DNA of 64,000 bases, taken from contig CM028909.1 of NCBI GenBank assembly GCA_016801845.1, forward strand, positions 23,766,813 through 23,830,812. The letters are read 5' to 3'. Source of the DNA: Polydactylus sextarius. Lineage: Eukaryota; Chordata; Actinopteri; Polynemidae. The notes under the pieces are model-generated. The model made no database searches. It saw only the letters and a program-made list of their open reading frames with translations, and was not told the origin of the DNA. How positions within the stretch are numbered: position 1 is the stretch's first letter; each line of letters begins with the position of its first letter. This document shows, one piece after another, positions 1 to 10,078 of this stretch. A program made the translations under genes and the position numbers.

Positions 1-257
1 ACATCAAAGCCAACATTTCAACATTATGCTGTGGAGACAGAGGTCTGTTGGTTTGGACACTGGTTTTCCAACCATCATCTGTTACTTTAACAGCCTAAAC
101 TGCATCCATATCATCCAGGCCACTGTATCACTATCAACAAATATATTTCTCTCTCTCACCATTTCTTTGCGTTTTTGTTAAACAATTTAAACCAGTTCTC
201 ATTAGCTGTTTTTCTTCTTCCGCTTCATGGCATGTTAAAGTGCTGGTTGAAATGCAG

Positions 258-288
258 GACGAAGACTTGGGACTGAAGCGTTCTCCAG
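258..288 (+). other. kcnq2: candidate upstream kcnq2 exon (helix A-B linker)
   Basis: A 31-nt open segment (reads D-E-D-L-G-L-K-R-S-P) lies between an AG (ATGCAG, 252-257) and a donor-like GTTAGA. It ends with one spare base, G. That base would complete GAG with the AG that opens the exon at 1416, matching the Glu before A-S-L-P-G in KCNQ2. An alternative acceptor at about 240 would lengthen the exon in the same frame. The pyrimidine tract is weak and the linker is poorly conserved, so this is only a possible exon. Confidence 0.28.
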
Positions 289-564
289 GTTAGATAAGTC
301 ATCATGACATGTCTTTAATTTAGACTGCAATATACTCTGTAATGTTTAGATTCACAATTTACCATATATGTTCTATAAAACTTTATAATATGTACAGCTG
401 GTAGTGTAAATGTAAGAGGAGACCAGCCTTTTCAAACATGAGCTAGAAACCATTCAGTGGACTCCACAAGTTCCCATGTTTGGAGCTGATTTATCTGCCA
501 TTGTCATCCTGCTAGAATCCATAACAAATCTTTTCCCATGTCTCTCCTCTCTCTCTCTTTGCAG

Positions 565-582
565 CAATTGAAGGTTTAATAA
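565..582 (+). other. kcnq2: candidate 18-nt microexon of kcnq2
   Basis: A very strong pyrimidine tract ending CTTTGCAG precedes 18 bases that are followed directly by a good donor (GTAAGA). The segment is a multiple of three. Read in phase 1, which the next exon (1416) requires, it is open and would encode about six extra residues (x-I-E-G-L-I) in the variable linker before helix B. A UGC next to the acceptor AG fits the pattern described for SRRM4-dependent neuronal microexons. This is inferred from splice signals only, with no transcript or homology support. Confidence 0.35.
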
Positions 583-1415
583 GTAAGACCTTGGGATATT
601 TTGTTGGTTGGCTTCTGTGGGGAAACACTAAAAAATCACTAGTTGGCTTCACCAGTCTGAGAAACCTGCATGCTGAAATCTGCTGAGATTTGTTCACTTG
701 ACATGAACCCTGTTTTTATTTGGATTATTTTCTTATATGATTTGTTTTCTCTCACGTAATGACTGAAGGCTCTGAAGCATGAGTATAACTGAGATCACGC
801 ATGTATGTAATGATTTATGCGTTCCTTAGGATTGTAAGGACTCCATACAGATGATGAAACCTGTTTATTTACAATAGTGGTTCTGTAGGAGTTAATCCTG
901 GGTTCAAGTCAAGTGGTGCCAGGATAATCCAAAATTGACCCAGAGACTAAATCTGAAATCTCTGCTTTACGTTGCATGAAGATACCTCACTTTCCCTACC
1001 AGATTCTCATCTACTATCTGATCAGCAGTGATTAGGCCCTAACACCTTTGCCTGTCTGCACTATGCTTCAAAATCCACAGATTAGCCTTGTGGCTAAACT
1101 AAACATGCTAGTTATGATGCTAATCTACACTGTAATTGGTGGTGGGAAGAGAGTACTTGTCATTAAAGGTATCAATAAAGCTTTATCCCATCAGCACTAT
1201 CCTTCAATTCTGCTCCAAGTCTTTTTTTCCGTTGTTCCACCAAGCTCGTCACTACGCTCATAAACTGGCTAACTGGCTTGAAACCAACTCTGTAATTGAA
1301 TTTTGCACTTGTCAAAGCTCAAAGCAACAGTTCTGCTTTTGCTTCTGTTGTTGATGCCGGTCATGTGGAAACCGATGAAATGTTCTTTAAGAGTGTCCTT
1401 GTCTTTGCTCTGTAG

Positions 1416-4400
1416 AGGCGAGCCTCCCAGGAGAGGAAATTGGTGATGATAAGAGCTGCCACTGTGAGTTTCTCACTCAAGAGTTACCTCCAGGATTAAA
1501 GGTTTCAATAAGGGCAATCTGGTAAGGGTTGCATTAATGTGCAATTTTTCAATGGTTCTGCAGTGTTTATTTCACTCATGTTGGAGAATTATTTTTGGTT
1601 TACAAATTTTTCTTTACTCCCCAATCATTTATGGTTCAAAAAAACTTATATAGAGTAAGCTTTGATAACCGTCCATTATAACTTGGATTTTACTTTTATG
1701 TTTTGCTCATTTCTCCCCTTCTGGACAGTGAAAACAATTCATAAAAAAGCACTGGTGAAAATGAGAAAACACTGCTGTGTGTGTGAAAATAACATGTTCT
1801 TTCTCAGCATCATGAAGTTTCTGGTGTCAAAAAGGCGGTTTAAAGAGAGCTTGCGGCCGTATGATGTGATGGATGTGATCGAGCAGTACTCTGCAGGTCA
1901 CCTGGATATGCTGTCCCGCATCAAGAACCTCCAGTCCAGGCAAGTGCACGCTCACTGTGCAATGTATTTCAGCTACACATTAATTTTTAAGATAGTTTCA
2001 GAGAGTTTAAATGGCAAGATGGATATAGAGGATATATGGAAGTTATTTTTCAAGTTCAGTAATTTCCTTACAGTCAGTATAGTAGTAAAGATATGTGATG
2101 TTTGTGGTGTCACTGGATACACACATGTTGTGACACACAAGTCACTAATCTGCTTGTCTCATTTGTCCAGCTACATGTGTTGTATTCAGACCTAAATAAA
2201 CTTTATCTAACAAAATAACAATTCCCTTTTTCAGCTGTGATTCATTTTAGATACAACACTAATGTTTAATTCACACTGTTTTCACAAATTAGTCTCCCCT
2301 CCCCCATCTTAATTCCCCTAAAGGTCTAACATGTAGGATAAATATATTCCAGCAGTGAAATACACATTTTCCATCCACGAAGCGCGTCAGACTCACTGTA
2401 TGTTTTGGGTGTGTGGAATATATTGAGATTTGTTCTCCATAGCTGATGTGATTCCCACGTTGCTTCATTTTTACATTGCACTCATATCGTCTCTGTGTGC
2501 CTTGCCAGGATAGATATGATTGTGGGGCCCCCTCCCCCATCAACACCTCGCCATAAGAAGTCCACTGAAGGTCCTAGGTTAGGTTAATAGACTGCACCTT
2601 TAGAATGACCATTTTACCAGCATTATGCTCCTTTATACCATAGACCAAATACTATAGCAGTTACATGCTACCTTATTATTTTTGATTAATGGGACCCCTT
2701 TTGAGTTCAAGCCAAATGACATGTCTCATTGAGCTGCAGGAAAGCACAATACATGAAAGCAGCATTAAATATTCAGTAATGGTTAAATAATGATAAACTG
2801 TTTCATGCAAACATTTTCAGGACATTGTGTTGCTGTTTTAGCTGTGATGTATTTTATATTTTAGCAGCTACTACCAAGAGAAGACTAAAAAAAGTGTGAC
2901 ATCCTGCTGCTTTTTCACTGAATGTTAATGAGCCATGTCATATGGCCTCACTCAACAGGGGTTTGACAGTGCTAGATGCTTGCTCTCACACTGGAGAGAC
3001 ATAGGGAGATCTACCCCGGTAGGATGCAATGGAAATGAAGCATGAAGCACAACAAAAGCATGCCAAGTGATGCATTTTGACCCTAGGCAAAATGAGCCCT
3101 ATATTCACACTTTGTTTAGTTTAAGACTGCTTAATCTCATAATGCATGTGTCTACACCGTCCACTTGGATTCAGCACTTCATCAGTGTCAGGTCATCATT
3201 CATTGATCCATTAATTCATACAGTTATAAAAATACATTTATTTGTAGCTTGATGAGTATCAACATAAATGTTTTCTTTACTTATTTTCCATGTAAAAGTA
3301 GTTCATTATAGCATCATGAACCTCATAATTTTTGTGGTAGAACAGAGTTATTTTTTAATCTTGGTTATTTGCCTTTTTTAAATGCTAGAGTTGACCAGAT
3401 AGTTGGTAAAGGTACTAAACCTGATGGAGAAGCCGCTGATGACCAGAGCATGATGGGACGTCTGGTCAAAGTTGAAAAACAGGTCTGTAAAAAGTCATCA
3501 TTGGTTGTAATTTGTGATCAGCTTTTTCTGATGACAAACAGATTTTATTTAGTTTTTCCGTTTCTCTGCAGGTGGTCTGTATGGACAGGAAACTTGATTT
3601 CCTGGTCAATGTGTACATGCAGCGTATGGGCATCCCTCGTTCTGAAACAGAAGCCTTTTTCAACTCCAAAGAGCCGTATCCAGCACCGCCTTACCACAGC
3701 CCAGAGGAGAGCAAGGAGGAGAAGGAGGGAAAAGAGGAGGTGAAGGAGGAAAAAGAGGTGATGACATGTGCAGCTGCAGACATCCCGTGTTCTGATGGGT
3801 CTTTGGAAAAGAAAGACCCTTTACTGGGTCGGCCCGTGGCCAGATCGGTGGGTACTCCCTCCGGCAGCAACAGCCGTCCCTCTACCTCGTGGCAGCACCA
3901 ACTGCAGCACCCCCTTAGCCAACCTGCCTGGAACAGCAGCGTGGCAAACACCCCCTCACCAGTCGGTGGCAGCGGTGATCACTCACCCACCCTGTTCCGC
4001 CTTCCGCCTCCGCCAGCTCCGGTTCACGACCGTTCCTCCTCTGGCCCGGTTGGCAACAGCAGAGAGAGCGGCTCCAACAGCAGGAGACGCCACAGGAGGC
4101 AGAGAGGTCAGCAGGATGCCACTGCAGTGGAGAGCGACACATCTCTTTCCATCCCGTCCGTTGACCACGAGGAACTGGAGCGCTCATTCAGTGGCTTCAG
4201 CATCTCACAGGCCAAGGAGGACTTCTTTGGGCCTTCTTTCTTCACGGGGTCAGGAGGGGGAGCTGCAACAGGGACTGAAGCTGGAGCTGGACATTCACTC
4301 TGTGCCAGAGTCAGACCCTTCATAGCAGAGGGTGAATCAGACACAGACTCTGACCTCTACGCTCCCTCACCTCTGTCCTTTACTGGAGAGGTCACTGGTG

Positions 4401-4429
4401 GAGAGCGAGCATGGCCTGGACTGAAGTAG
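1416..4429 (+). CDS. kcnq2: kcnq2, voltage-gated K+ channel KQT subfamily member 2, C-terminal part (5' end outside window)
   Basis: The protein is the pore-forming subunit of the neuronal M-current channel at the axon initial segment. Only its cytoplasmic C-terminus is here. Coding exons are 1416-1521, 1808-1939, 3389-3482 and 3572-4429 (stop TAG 4427-4429), and all junction phases agree. The first two exons encode calmodulin-binding helix B and helix C (GLKVSIRAICIMKFLVSK, then ESLRPYDVMDVIEQYSAGHL). Exons 3-4 encode the helix D assembly coiled coil (DQSMMGRLVKVEKQ and KLDFLVNVYMQRMGIP). The last exon has SIPSVDHEELERSFSGFSIS and the ankyrin-G-binding type motif IAEGESDTDSDL near the end. 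These match KCNQ2 better than KCNQ3 or KCNQ5, as does the PAPPYHSPEES stretch. A Lys/Glu-rich insertion follows that stretch. The second intron uses a GC donor. The first in-window exon begins in phase 1, so upstream exons are expected. Which ohnolog (a/b) is present is undetermined. Confidence 0.95.
1940..3388 (+). other. kcnq2 GC-AG intron
   Basis: The exon ends CAGTCCAG and is followed by GCAAGT, the typical strong GC donor. The acceptor is TGCTAG at 3383-3388. Joining them restores L-Q-S-R-V-D-Q-I-V-G as in human KCNQ2. The nearest GT alternatives give a frame shift or a stop. Reading through the intron leaves an ORF open only to 2195. Confidence 0.85.
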
Positions 4430-6244
4430 GTCCCAGCAGGACTGCTCTGACTGGCACAGAGAGTCACAGCGAAGGAGATCAGTGCATCAGTTGCCAACAG
4501 GAGACCCATCATGAGTCTGTGCAGCCTCACTGTTGTTGCTAATGGTTCAATCACAGACTATTTTAGGTTAAGTGAATGATGATGATTTATTGCAGATGGT
4601 AAAAAATATGGGCTTATAAAAAAAGCGGGGTTATCCTTTATCACCATTTATGTTCGTGATGTTACACTTTACAAGCAAAGCTTAAATACAGTTGTGTTAT
4701 ATTCATCAAGATCTTTATTAAAATCAAAAATAGCAGTTTAGAGACAGTTCTTTAACTTAGATGAGAACATTTTCATTGTGTTTGTTAGTGATGAATGATA
4801 CATGTGTGAGTGTGATATGTGGCACTTGATTTTGCATCAAATGTGAGATTAATTTGAATCAAACAACCTTATAATGTCACTTTGCTTTCTTTTATGAGCA
4901 ACGGGTGCATTTCAGCACATCTTCTCTCAAGCACTGACCACTTCAACTTTGAAAACATGGTGGCAGTTAGTAATGCAAGATTGTTACTGTCTTATCATGT
5001 GATTAGCATAGTGTCTTGATAACTTCTATACCTTTGAATGACTTGAGGTGTTATGATGCCAAAATCTTAAGCTATAATAATCACTTAGATTCTTGCAGAT
5101 TTAAAAAAAAAAGTGCTTGCTTTTTAGGATCATTAATTCAGCCTGGTGTTTACTGAATACTAGAGAAGAACTCCCCTCAAAGTACTGCAGATACCCCCTC
5201 CCTCCCACCCCATCAATAAACCACTGAACCCCCTGCATGGCATGTTAAATGGTTGATTTAGGGACTGTGCTGAGCAGGCTACAAAAACCAAAATGACAGT
5301 GACAAAAATTGGCACAAAAACTCATGAGAGTGTTTTTTCTCCTGTACAGATGAATAGGTAAGCTAATAAAATGTGAAGATGTGGTTGCGCATGCATGACT
5401 GGTTTCAAGCTACAATGAGTTAATTTTTAAGGAGCTTTGCTTGAATTCCAATCATGTTAATGCAGCCTGAGCTTGCTTTTTCAATGACTCTTCTTGTCTG
5501 GGCAAATATGTCCTGAAATTATATACACATTTTAATAATTACATACACATCAAATATGAAGACATATGTTTGTTACCACATACTGTATATGTGGAAACAA
5601 CATGGACATGTTTTTCACCTCATACATTTTGTAGTGTCACACAACAAGCAGTGCTGAGGTTGGACTAAACAAATCAAATGTGATGCTTATTAATGAGACA
5701 TGATGGTAATAAGACATAGCCTGCAATGCATAGGTCAGTCATTTAGATTCTCTGCTGCTACATCAGTTCTGCACTAAATGAGGAGAAAATGCAATGAAAA
5801 GTAAGCGAGGCAATCACGAACCATCCTTTATAAACGTCCTTAAGAAATCCTTTATAATATGGCCGTATTTTCTCACACCAAATTCCATTGTTTTATAAAT
5901 AAACAAATCAGAAATGACATTCTTAATATTTCATATTTCAAGTAGTGCTATTTCAGGTGTTATATAGAAAGGTCTATGGCCTGAGAACAGATGCCCCAGG
6001 TTACAGATTTAGTCTCTGAGAGCATGGGATTCATGGGGATGTGTTAAGCATGAACAGTTCTTATTAAAACTAACCAAATCAACATAAACATTTGAACATT
6101 AACACTAAAACATGGACATGATAACAGAGGAAATGTCATTTATTAGAGATTATTCATGCTCAACCCATATTTTTCAGAAACCTGCTGGCATTATTTTTTT
6201 CAGCATTGTCATGTAACTGCATTTTCTTCCTCTTCAATAATAAA
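4430..6244 (+). other. probable kcnq2 3' untranslated region
   Basis: Non-coding AT-rich sequence directly after the kcnq2 stop. AATAAA hexamers at 5215-5220, 5897-5902 and 6239-6244 are candidate poly(A) signals. None can be chosen without transcript ends. No ORF with homology was seen. Confidence 0.45.
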
Positions 6245-6400
6245 ACTTTGTACATCACTGAAAAGCAAAACTTGATTCTTTTCTTTTTCTTTACATTCTG
6301 TGCAAATTAAGCTACAAGCTGTGAGAAGTGTATCAGCAGTGTGGTGTAATTTAGGACATGTTTCACTAGATGGCAATCAAGAACAAGAAGACAGATACAG

Positions 6401-6495
<95 letters not shown>
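6401..6495. repeat. (GATA)n microsatellite
   Basis: About 23 uninterrupted copies of the tetranucleotide TAGA/GATA. Open frames of alternating I-Y-L-S across it are repeat artefacts. Confidence 0.97.
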
Positions 6496-6496
<1 letters not shown>

Positions 6497-6985
6497 CCCA
6501 TTATGGTCTGATGGATGTCTCAAGATGACTTTGATCAGATGACTTTGCAACTGAACATTCAACCAGCTCACTGAACAACAAACTCCAACTGTTTTAATTG
6601 TTTTTGTTTTTTTTTTTTGTTTTTGTTTTTTCAATTTTTACCTCCAGCCTGGTTTCACTGACTGGGCTCCAGGTTAACTTCTGACTCCAATTACTAATTT
6701 AATTGATGTCATTACTTTCAGGTTTCACATGCTTTTCCATTCTATGCTGTGAATTATCTGCACTATGTGTTCAATATAGTTAAGAACAATACATTAGTTT
6801 GTGTTATTAGATAAAATAGAATCTGATAGTTCGTAATTGTGATTTAGGTCCTATTTATACCACGTTTTAAGACAAATAAGTAGAGTCGATTCCAAAGGTT
6901 TCACTGACCTTTTTCTTGTAGAGAGAAAACTTCTACTGGAAAATGTTCATTCTCCAGCAGAACATTTTTTTTTCTTTTTTTAGCA

Positions 6986-7049
6986 TTGGTCCTTATTCTC
7001 TATTCTTAAATTCATACTCATGAATTTAAGAATAGAGAATATGGACCAA
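6986..7049. repeat. near-perfect inverted repeat with 4-nt loop
   Basis: The left arm 6986-7015 and right arm 7020-7049 are reverse complements over 30 positions with one mismatch, separated by ACTC. The arms run from TTGGTCC on the left to GGACCAA on the right. If transcribed, this would form a long hairpin. No coding potential. Confidence 0.92.
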
Positions 7050-7190
7050 ACTGGACTTCACCCACCATGAACAAAAAATGCTTTAACTTCAGATCTGGCT
7101 TTGGATGGAAGTGGATTGGATGAGAAACCATAAAAGCTACATATAATTATCAAATTAGCAAACATCTAAATCACCTTTGGGGGTATATGT

Positions 7191-7253
7191 AGTTTGTTAG
7201 AGAGCTTTTAGAAACAAAGTCCAAAAAAGTCCAAAGTCCAAAATCCAAAATCC

Positions 7254-7326
<73 letters not shown>

Positions 7327-7689
7327 TAATATATATATATATATATATATAGGACTAAAGGACTAAAGTGAAGAGTGACAGGAAATAGAGGAGAGAAATA
7401 TCTACAACTACTCTACAAAGCATTGTTAAAAATGTATCAAGCATTCATAACACCATTATTTACAGATTATAAACCATCTGTGTCTGACCAGAATGCAGTA
7501 TGTGGAAAAGCTTTCCACAAGATTAGAGAACCTGATGATTAATAATTCGTCTGTGTTCTGTCCTGTGTCCCCACTGGTGTTGGATAGGGTTGACCTGGGA
7601 ACTCAGTGTAGAATGAAAAAGTTTCTCCTCAACAAATAGAGATGATCACTTCTTTTCGGACTTTGTTTCTAAAAGCTCTCTAACAAACT
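7191..7689. mobile_element. MITE-like element with 32-bp perfect terminal inverted repeats
   Basis: The left end 7191-7222 (starts AGTTTGTTAGAGAGCTTTTA) and right end 7658-7689 are exact reverse complements over 32 bases. The match continues imperfectly inward. The 499-bp element has no ORF, and much of its left half is (TA)n at about 7254-7351. No clear target-site duplication is visible: the flanks read GGTATATGT and GCTTTATAA. This fits a non-autonomous DNA transposon of unidentified superfamily. A locally formed inverted repeat is the alternative. Confidence 0.7.
7254..7351. repeat. (TA)n tract, interrupted
   Basis: Long alternating TA runs broken by a TTA and by TAGTCTTAA, inside the TIR-bounded element. 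It is flanked by short AGTCC/AATCC-like and GGACTAAA repeats. Confidence 0.9.
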
Positions 7690-8226
7690 GCTTTATAACT
7701 ATTTTCTGTAATGCTGCAGTTTTTCTTAAATTGAATGCAATTGAAACCTGATCCAAACGATGACAAACAGTCTCACACCCAAGTAACACAGAAACACGTG
7801 GCCTGTCTACATACATTAGGCTATACGGTGTAAATTAAGCTACGCTCTCTATACACATGTGTAAACCTCAGCAAAAAGCTGATTTATTCATTACCTTTCC
7901 CTGCCACGTTCTATTTAACAGCCTATTTAACAACCATTGGTGACTGTAAATGAAACAGCAGCAGCGTTTCCCTGCCTCACGTTCAGCCCTGGGTCAGCTA
8001 ATTTGCTAAGTGTTGTGAGGCCAGGATTTTAGCTGAAAGAATGATACAAATAGGAATTGATTGGCTCATTAATAAAAGTCAGATGATGGGGACACAGCAC
8101 ATAAGGCTTATTTACTCTCTGCAACACCGGGGGAATTGCAGATGTCTTGACCACCCAAAGCACAGAGCAGAAGACAAACAACCAGCAGGGACATGCATTG
8201 GAAACTGGATCCATACAGCAGTGTAG

Positions 8227-8229
<3 letters not shown>

Positions 8230-8262
<33 letters not shown>
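8230..8262. repeat. (GT)n microsatellite
   Basis: About 16 uninterrupted TG/GT dinucleotides. Confidence 0.95.
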
Positions 8263-8264
<2 letters not shown>

Positions 8265-10036
8265 TATTTATTTCACTACCTGGATGAGAAAGTGCAAGTT
8301 GGTGTAATTTAACAAGGATGATTTACTATGTAAAAGCAACATTACACCAAAGTGCATCAGTACAATTACACTGTTTCCTCAGTTGCCACTTTCCCTCATG
8401 AGCATAGTAATAACATGATAACACAGCTCATCTGCACGGGACAGTTATTCAGAGGTGAGAGATTTGTGTTTAAGCAGCACCACTGATCGAGGTGAGACAT
8501 TGACCCTTTAATGATGAATGATAAGAGCCAACAATCAATGAATCCATTAGTGATTTGACTTATGAGACAACTGTCGACAGAGAGGCCACAAACAGATGGA
8601 CTGTGTGCATTTTGGTAATGGTATGTGTGCTGAGATATTTCACCATTGACCATCCTGTAGCCTCATTTTACACCATAAATTGTTTTCATCTTTTTCATCT
8701 TTTATAACAATTAGTGACACCAACGCCCTCTGGATTGATTCTAGTTTCCCATGTAGGAATAAATGAAGCTACTGTACATAGTTTCTGTAATGATGACGAC
8801 GTCCAGCCTTTTACAGCTGAGATGAAGAGATGACTCTATGTCCTTGGAACCAGCTGTGTTTGTGTGTACGACTGATCAGGTGGCCTCCATGTAAACATTT
8901 TTTTATGTGCAATGTTAGTTAACATCAGTAAAATGCCATCAATGTCCACCAAGGGCAGGTACAGGTGACCTTCTTCCTCTCTGTGTAACGCACAAAACCA
9001 CAGAAAGATGCAATGGGGGAGGAGATTAATGTTTGTGTGCTGGTGAACATATATCACAATTTAGATTCATTACACATTGGCTGCATTTCAAGCAAAGGCT
9101 TTGCAGAAAGACAAGGGCAGGCTGTATTGGTTTATCACTTCAGGAGTGCAAAAAAAAATAAAAAATAATCATGCCTCTTATATTCAGATATAAATGGTTG
9201 AAAAAATGAAAAAAAATACAAGTAGGGCAATGTGTATTATAATGGACATATAGATTTATAATAATATGATATAATTTATATACGTAAACCTTCTTGTTAC
9301 TACTTCTAGCATGATGACAATATTACAGCTCTGGGTCAACAATATTACAAAACAGAGCAAATGAAGATATTGTTTTCTGTAGGACAATAATACCTGGTTA
9401 CAATAAACCTAACTGAGTACACCCTACTCATCATTAATCATCAGACAATTACTGAATTGGATTGATCTGAATTCCCTCAAGGCTTTTGCCTGAGGGGAGT
9501 CTTGTCATCCATTTATCAGATGAGGGGGAGAATATAACAATATCATTGATGCACTGTATAAACTGACTAATTAGTTTGATTTACTGGTTATTGGACTGTA
9601 AAGACACAGCTGTTTGCACATGAATATACATAGAAAAATAATCAGTTGTGTACTTTAGCAAATAACACAAATTTTTGGATAATGTTAATAATTGTTGTAA
9701 ATAGACGTTATACTCAGCCACTTTCTCTGACTTTAAAATTCTGCAGACTCTCAACTATTATTTGAATCTCACAATCAGAAACATGCTGAGACTAGGAACC
9801 TGCAATGGTGCAGGCAGCTTTGTGACAAACCATTCAACATGTATTTCAGTCTGATGTTTCTATCCTTAGTGTGGGATAAAAATGTGCTTATGAGCTTTGT
9901 GATGCTTTAAATACAAATAAATACATCACAGGTATTTGACAGTGTTCATGCAGCCCAGCATGGCAAAGATGTGTTTTCAGATGGGAGTAGTGCCTCTAGC
10001 TGTGCTGGAATTGTACACAACTATAACAATTATGTA

Positions 10037-10078
10037 AAAACAAACAAACAAACAAGCAAACAAACAAGCAAGCAAAAA
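10037..10078. repeat. (CAAA/CAAG)n simple repeat
   Basis: Tandem AAAC-type tetranucleotides with scattered A-to-G changes. Confidence 0.8.

Larger units (their letters stand above)
1..1415 (+). other. kcnq2 intronic sequence
   Basis: Sequence upstream of the first certain exon. Apart from the two small exon candidates (258-288 and 565-582), nothing coding or repetitive stands out. Short ORFs around 1048-1354 lack splice context or homology. Confidence 0.6.

Noticed and set aside
3691..4344. Several minus-strand and alternative-frame ORFs
   Set aside because: Shadows of the GC-rich last kcnq2 exon.
6307..6634. ORFs with I-Y-L-S repeats
   Set aside because: Translations of the (GATA)n microsatellite.
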